The notes beneath the pieces were generated by a model. The model saw only the letters and a program-made list of their open reading frames with translations. It did no database searches and had not been told where the DNA came from. A stretch of DNA of 39,134 nt from positions 1-39,134 of the forward strand of contig NZ_AYZC01000007.1 of NCBI RefSeq assembly GCF_001436775.1. Direction: 5' to 3'. Below, in pieces: positions 34,774 to 39,134 of the stretch. Origin of the DNA: Lactobacillus acetotolerans DSM 20749 = JCM 3825 (lineage in GTDB: Bacteria; Bacillota; Bacilli; Lactobacillales; Lactobacillaceae). A program made the translations under genes and the position numbers. Within the stretch, counting starts at the first letter, position 1. Each line of letters begins with the position of its first letter.

Positions 34774-36060
34774 TTAATCAAGATCGACGTTGTTGGGATA
34801 ATGAGCTAAATGTTCAACATCTGGACCAATCTCTTCCTTAATTTCAAGCAGACGGTTGTACTTTTCAACCCGCTCACTTCTTGCCGGAGCACCAGACTTT
34901 AATTGACCAGCACAAGTAGCAACAGTAAAGTCAGCTAAGAAAGTATCGCCAGTTTCACCTGAACGGTGAGAAACGAATGTAGTCATATTGTTCTTCTTAG
35001 CCAAACTAATGGTTTCTAGTGTCTCAGAAACAGTACCAATCTGGTTAAGCTTAATCAAAATTGAGTTACAAAGCTTATTTTTAATAGCTTTTCTAACTAA
35101 TTTAGGATTAGTACATACATTATCGTCAGCAACAACTTGAATCTTATTACCAAAGCGAGCATTAAATTTTTCAAAATTGGACCAATCATTTTCTGCAAAT
35201 GGGTCCTCAACAGAAATAATTTCTGGAAATTCTTGCAAAAGCTTATCGTAGTAATCAAGCATTTGCTTACCATCCCAAATATGGCCTTCAAAGTGATACT
35301 TGTTGTCGTCAGGATTAAAGAAGCTGCTAGCTGCAGCGTCAAAGGCAATAGCAACATCCTCACCCGGCTTGTAACCGGCTTTGGTAATAGCCTTTTGCAA
35401 CATCTTTAAGGCTTCTTCTGAACTCTTAAGATTAGGAGCAAAGCCGCCTTCGTCCCCTAAATCAGTGGTAAAACAAGCATTTTCAATGACGCTCTTTAAA
35501 GCATGGTAAGTGTTAACAATTTTTTCAAAACTATCACGGAAACTGGTCTTCTTAATTGGTGTGATCATGAATTCTTGAATATCAATTCCGTTATCAGCAT
35601 GCTCACCACCGTTAATTACGTTGTGATAAGTTTGTGGTAATTCTAAATTGCAACCGCCAAGGTAACGGTAAAGTGGTTCTTTCTTAGACATCGCAGCAGC
35701 ACGAGCAACGGCCATTGAAACACCTAAGATAGCATTGGCACCCAAACGTGCTTTATTCGGCGTATCATCTAGATCAATCATAATCTTATCGATCTTACCC
35801 TGATTATATGGACTCTTACCCTTTAAAGCATCGTTAATTTCAGTATTAACATTGTTAACAGCCTTAAGAACACCTTTGCCACCTAAGCAAGAACCACCAT
35901 CACGCAATTCAACCGCTTCTTTTTCACCTGTAGAAGCACCTGACGGAACCTCTGACTTAGATTTGGTACCATCAGAAAGAAAGGCATTAACCTCTACAGT
36001 TGGGTTACCACGAGAATCAAATACCTCTCTGGCAATAACTTTTTCAATGGATACTGACAT
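34774..36060 (-). CDS. eno: Enolase, divergent paralogue under a fluoride riboswitch
   Basis: About 428 residues, converting 2-phosphoglycerate to phosphoenolpyruvate with Mg2+. VFDSRGNPTVEV, SGASTG, GDEGGFAPNL, ISVEDPFAENDW, LIKLNQIGT and SHRSGET are present, so metal and catalytic residues appear intact. Positions that are nearly fixed in housekeeping enolases differ: YHNVINGGEHAD (usually MNILNGGAHAD), AFDAAASSFF (usually ALDCAASEFY) and VADDNVCTNP (usually VGDDLFVTN). This marks a second, diverged enolase. The start is ATG 36060, with AGGAGG just upstream. The leader is a fluoride riboswitch. Enolase is a known fluoride target, so a fluoride-tolerant backup is a reasonable inference. Confidence 0.93.
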   Translation of the reverse strand: MSVSIEKVIAREVFDSRGNPTVEVNAFLSDGTKSKSEVPSGASTGEKEAVELRDGGSCLGGKGVLKAVNNVNTEINDALKGKSPYNQGKIDKIMIDLDDTPNKARLGANAILGVSMAVARAAAMSKKEPLYRYLGGCNLELPQTYHNVINGGEHADNGIDIQEFMITPIKKTSFRDSFEKIVNTYHALKSVIENACFTTDLGDEGGFAPNLKSSEEALKMLQKAITKAGYKPGEDVAIAFDAAASSFFNPDDNKYHFEGHIWDGKQMLDYYDKLLQEFPEIISVEDPFAENDWSNFEKFNARFGNKIQVVADDNVCTNPKLVRKAIKNKLCNSILIKLNQIGTVSETLETISLAKKNNMTTFVSHRSGETGDTFLADFTVATCAGQLKSGAPARSERVEKYNRLLEIKEEIGPDVEHLAHYPNNVDLD

Positions 36061-36075
36061 ATTTCTACCTCCTGA

Positions 36076-36202
36076 GCAAAAAAAGAGCAAAAACTAATAA
36101 GACGCCTACTATTTTCTCTACACAAAAATATGTAGATAATAGTAGACGTCATTAGAATTTGCTCATTTATTATTGGTGAACGTCATCACCTATTCAATTG
36201 AC
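36076..36202 (-). promoter_or_regulatory. Fluoride riboswitch (crcB motif) with terminator
   Basis: Minus-strand RNA. GGTGATGACGTTCACC (36190-36175) is the 5' hairpin and loop, followed by CTAATGACGTCTAC (36155-36142). The same order is seen in the Bacillus cereus crcB aptamer (GGCGATGGAGTTCGCC ... CTAATGACTCCTACC). The pseudoknot covaries: loop GACGT pairs with ACGTC here, where B. cereus has GGAGT/ACTCC. The expression platform is a long terminator, GACGTCTACTATT pairing with AATAGTAGGCGTC (36150-36101), followed by U-rich sequence. Fluoride binding should prevent the terminator and turn enolase on. Confidence 0.88.
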
Positions 36203-36208
36203 ACCTTG

Positions 36209-36236
36209 AATATAGCACACGGAAAATTTTTTGCAA
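36209..36236 (-). promoter_or_regulatory. Promoter of the riboswitch-enolase transcript
   Basis: TTGCAA (36236-36231), 16 bases, TATATT (36214-36209) on the minus strand. The predicted start is about 36202, just ahead of the aptamer. The promoter lies immediately past the stop of the CPBP gene. Confidence 0.65.
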
Positions 36237-36243
36237 CAACTTT

Positions 36244-36918
36244 TTAAAGGAAGCCAAGCAAATTATATGCCATGTGCGTCATCATCGAATAACGTAAATC
36301 TTTGGTGGTCATGTATACCCATCCAAGGACGCATCCCAGTACCCAATAAACCAGAATGAACTTAGTAAGACGAGGATCGTGCATGTAAGCAAAAACAAAA
36401 CCACTCACTAAAATACCAACCCATTTGTTAAGGAAGGTGTTACGAGTAAAGAAGGTGTTAAAAAACATCCCTCTAAAAATTGTTTCTTCACAAAACGGTG
36501 CAACAAAGCAGACCATAATCTTATATAAGTTACCACTCTGCAAAGAAATGCGGTTTAATTCCTTTTGGTTAGCAGAAATGGTTTTACCACCACTTACCAA
36601 TTGCATCATTGTATAACTCAAAAGGGTTATTAGTACGATGCCAACTACGGCAATCAATATTCTTCGCCAATCCCAATGTGGTTCAGAATTAAAGTCCCAA
36701 TCATTGAATTCACGTAGTTGCCTCTTATATAGCCAAAAGACAACCGCTAGAAGAATAACTGTGATTAAAGCCGTCATTACACATTGAATTTGCACATTTA
36801 GGTGCAGCAATTTATGAATTCGACGGGGAAAGAAATAAAAAGTTTGCAGCACACTGTATGCTGCAAGGGCAAGAATTATTCCCGCAATGTTCCCCAAATA
36901 ATGAAAAAGTTTTCTCAT
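36244..36918 (-). CDS. CPBP-family intramembrane glutamic protease
   Basis: About 224 residues from MRKLFHYLGN, with six to eight helices. The CPBP/Abi motifs are present: motif 1 CEETIFRGMFFN (EExxxR, catalytic glutamate), a motif 2 FxxxH as FAYMHDPRL, and a C-terminal MMTHMAYNLLGF motif 3. Family members include Rce1-like CAAX proteases and bacteriocin-immunity proteins. The substrate is unknown. An in-frame ATG at 36975 exists, but a TATAAT at 36967-36962 (minus) would lie inside it. AAGGTG is well placed for ATG 36918, so I choose that start. Confidence 0.8.
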   Translation of the reverse strand: MRKLFHYLGNIAGIILALAAYSVLQTFYFFPRRIHKLLHLNVQIQCVMTALITVILLAVVFWLYKRQLREFNDWDFNSEPHWDWRRILIAVVGIVLITLLSYTMMQLVSGGKTISANQKELNRISLQSGNLYKIMVCFVAPFCEETIFRGMFFNTFFTRNTFLNKWVGILVSGFVFAYMHDPRLTKFILVYWVLGCVLGWVYMTTKDLRYSMMTHMAYNLLGFL

Positions 36919-37004
36919 TCCATACGCACCTTGATTCTCCATGATTTTTAGCAGTACTTCCATTATAATAGACATATCTTATAATATCTAAAACGAGGAT
37001 AAAT

Positions 37005-37501
37005 ATGGTACAATTTTTTCATTTATTTCAACAAAATCGGGAATTTACTTACCTCTCTATTGTATTGGCAATTTCTTTAATCGCCTTTCTTATTTCATGG
37101 TTAGTTGAGCCACGAAGACTGAATACGCAATCGCACGCGGTATTGCCCCTGATGATATATTACGGGAAGATAAATCTAAAAATACTTATGAAAATATGCT
37201 TTTTTCTAAAAGAATTGCCACCAAAAACTACGGTAGTAAAAAATATAAAGCCAAATTCTTCAGTAACAATTACCATATTTTCCGCGCGGGACTCTATGCC
37301 AAGATGGCAAATCTGAATGCCAATGGTATCGGCTGTTATACCAGATTTTACTTCCTACCTAACGCAATTATTCGAGAATTTGCTGGTGTCTTTGTCATGC
37401 ATAAGAAGCGCCACTTTATCTTTATGGGTTTAATTCTATTCTTCTTCATTATTCAAGCAATTCTAGTAGCCATAGGGGCTACCAAATACAGAATGATCTA
37501 A
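37005..37501 (+). pseudogene. Small two-helix membrane protein, single frameshift
   Basis: The first frame (37005 on) gives MVQFFHLFQQNREF, one helix (about 17-33) and ends in sense at WLVEPRR. Adding one base near 37113-37118 continues as TEYAIARGIAPDDIL.. into the frame that ends at 37501. That frame has a second helix near the C-terminus (FIFMGLILFFFIIQAILVAI). The repaired product would be about 165 residues: helix, polar domain, helix. The family is not recognised. The second segment is fully hydrophobic/polar-patterned, so both parts look like one gene. A decayed gene or a sequence error are both possible. Confidence 0.6.
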
Positions 37502-37613
37502 TATAAAGACCATTTTAAGATTTTTAGCGTTAATGTCTCCTCCTAGATTCATCTTTTTATAAATGATACACTATCTACTAATAATTAATTAGTATAAAGA
37601 AGGGACAAATGGT

Positions 37614-39094
37614 ATGCTGCAACTTAAACATTTACGTAAATCCTATCACGTTGGAGATAGCGTCACACACGCATTAGACGATGTTTCTATCTCTTTTCGT
37701 GACCAAGAATTTGTTGCTATTTTGGTCCCAGTGGTTCTGGTAAGACAACCTTATTGAACGTCATCGGCGGTCTAGATCGTTATGATACCGGTGATCTGGT
37801 TATCAATGGCAAATCAACCAAAAATTTTAAAGAAACAGATTGGGACGCTTACCGTAACAACTCTGTTGGCTTTATTTTTCAAAATTATAATCTTATTTCC
37901 CACTTATCCATCATTGCCAACGTTGAATTGGGAATTAATTTATCGGGAATGCCGGCTAAAGAGCGGCACGAAAAAGCAATCGAAGCCTTAACACAGGTAG
38001 GATTAAAGGAACACATCAATAAACGTCCTAATCAATTATCTGGTGGACAAATGCAACGAGTAGCAATTGCCCGTGCCATTGCCAATGATCCGGATATTCT
38101 GCTTTGTGATGAGCCTACTGGTGCATTGGATACCGAAACTTCCGAGCAAATCATGAAATTAATCAAGAGCATATCAAAAGACCGCTTGATCATCATGGTT
38201 ACCCACAATCCAGATTTAGCTAAGGAATATGCCACTAGAACCGTCCGTTTCCAAGATGGAAAAATCTTGAGTGACACCAATCCATACAAACCCACTAATG
38301 AGAAAAACACCTTTAAGTTAAAGCGGACTAAGATGTCTTACTGGAATGCCATTAAACTTAGTTTTACTAACATCATGACTAAAAAATGGCAGACAGTTTT
38401 GACTGCTTTTGCCTCAAGTATTAGGATTATTTCTATAGCTGTTGTTTTGGCACTTTCTAATGGTTTTCAAAAGCAAATCGATTCAACTATGAGTAAGGCT
38501 TTAGCTAAATACCCTGTTTCTATTGCTCAAACAGCAACGGACATGAACGGTTCAAGTAACAACAAGGATGATGATGATAAAAACGTTAAGAATAAGGGCT
38601 ATGTAACGGCTAAACAAAGTGAAAAGCAACAAAATACCCATAAAAATAATATTAGTCAGGCTTATGTTAATTACATTAAAAAGATTAATCCAAACTATGC
38701 TAATAACATTTCCTATGAACGCGGGGTTAATTTGAACCTACTTTCTAAAGTAAACGGGAAAGTTAACCGGGTACAATTCTCACAAGCTGATCCAAACAGT
38801 TCTCAAGCTCAAGCCGCAGCTCAGGCTCAAGCTATGAGCTCTGTCGGCGTTGGCCCCCCTGTTTTTCCAACTACTTTAAAAGCAAAAAAAGGTTCTTTCT
38901 TAAAGCAGAACTATCAACTTTTATCTGGTTCATGGCCAACTAAATCTACTGACTTGGTTTTAGTAACTGATAACAAAAATACTGTTAACATAAATGCTTT
39001 AAAGAATTTAGGCTTTGATGTTAAAAATGACAATAAATTAAAGTTCAAAAAACTAATTGGCAAAGAATTTAGAATCGTTTCTCATAATAATTAG
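37614..39094 (+). pseudogene. ABC transporter, fused ATPase-permease (MacB/FtsX-type), frameshifted and 3'-truncated
   Basis: The first frame starts MLQLKHLRKSYHVGD at ATG 37614 (AAGGGA upstream). It breaks within Walker A: TTTTGG-TCCC near 37728 needs one G to give AILGPSGSGKTTLLNVIGG. The second frame then supplies FIFQNYNLISHLS (Q-loop), LSGGQMQRVAIARAIA (signature) and LLCDEPTGALD (Walker B). A first permease helix (about 38400-38470) and an extracellular part rich in Q, A, N, K and S follow. The ORF ends at EFRIVSHNN, while fused exporters of this type continue for several hundred residues with three more helices. The break lies about 15 bases before an IS-like end. Confidence 0.8.
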
Positions 39095-39108
39095 AAAACA
39101 GGAGATTA

Positions 39109-39134
39109 GGGTCTGTTATATTGAGTTGAAATTT
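39109..39134. mobile_element. Possible insertion sequence terminus (partial)
   Basis: The last 26 bases start GGGTCTGTTATATTGAGTTG, which has the look of an IS terminal repeat (GGGTCTGTT-type ends) and lies just after the broken ABC gene. The IS family cannot be fixed from this fragment, and the other end lies outside the window. Confidence 0.3.

Overview
The window reads as a Lactobacillus chromosome segment, most like the acidophilus/helveticus/crispatus cluster. The evidence is a low-GC sequence, strong AGGAGG-type ribosome binding sites, a dltXABCD operon, a CIRCE-controlled Clp ATPase, a T-box asnA, a second enolase, DUF975 and LiaF-like membrane proteins, and tRNAs without an encoded CCA end. 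Species assignment is inference. Both ends look like insertion-sequence termini abutting broken genes: a Nudix gene on the left and an ABC exporter on the right. The window may therefore be a whole contig bounded by repeated IS elements.

Layout, left to right. 1-2900: truncated Nudix gene, a LytTR regulator with a LiaF-like membrane partner, and a frameshifted UbiA/MenA-type prenyltransferase. 2940-6720: purB and purA facing left and guaC facing right, with a possible PurR operator pair in the divergent promoter region. 6900-8500: tRNA-Arg and tRNA-Pro, then an asparagine T-box riboswitch and asnA. 8500-13800: a DUF4097 lipoprotein, two APC amino-acid permeases, a class-I-amidotransferase-like (C26) hydrolase and a membrane protein. 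13890-21000: a Clp ATPase behind a CIRCE operator, then an overlapping three-gene block (PTS EIIC, DUF915-type hydrolase, UvrA-like ABC protein).

21000-29400: a small helical protein, a DUF975 protein, a self-contained small-RNA gene, and the dlt operon for D-alanylation of lipoteichoic acid. The last dlt gene encodes DltD fused to a serine beta-lactamase-like domain, which resembles the separate D-Ala esterase DltE of other lactobacilli. Two unassigned membrane genes lie upstream of dlt.

29400-34700: a 627-base gap holding two tandem homologous small-RNA-like units with anti-Shine-Dalgarno motifs. It is followed by a c-di-AMP-binding CBS protein (CbpB), an atypical P1B-type ATPase, a CPA2 antiporter, a structured RNA ending in a terminator, and a PBECR4-type nuclease-like gene. 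34700-39134: a divergent enolase behind a recognisable fluoride riboswitch, a CPBP membrane protease, a frameshifted small membrane protein, and a frameshifted, truncated ABC exporter.

Three genes (MenA-type, the small membrane protein and the ABC exporter) each need exactly one added base to restore a full reading frame. This suggests either real decay or systematic undercalling in the assembly. The most promising items are the DltD-esterase fusion, the RNA/terminator/nuclease module at 33.86-34.69 kb, the tandem anti-SD RNAs, the fluoride-responsive enolase, and the small RNA downstream of dlt.
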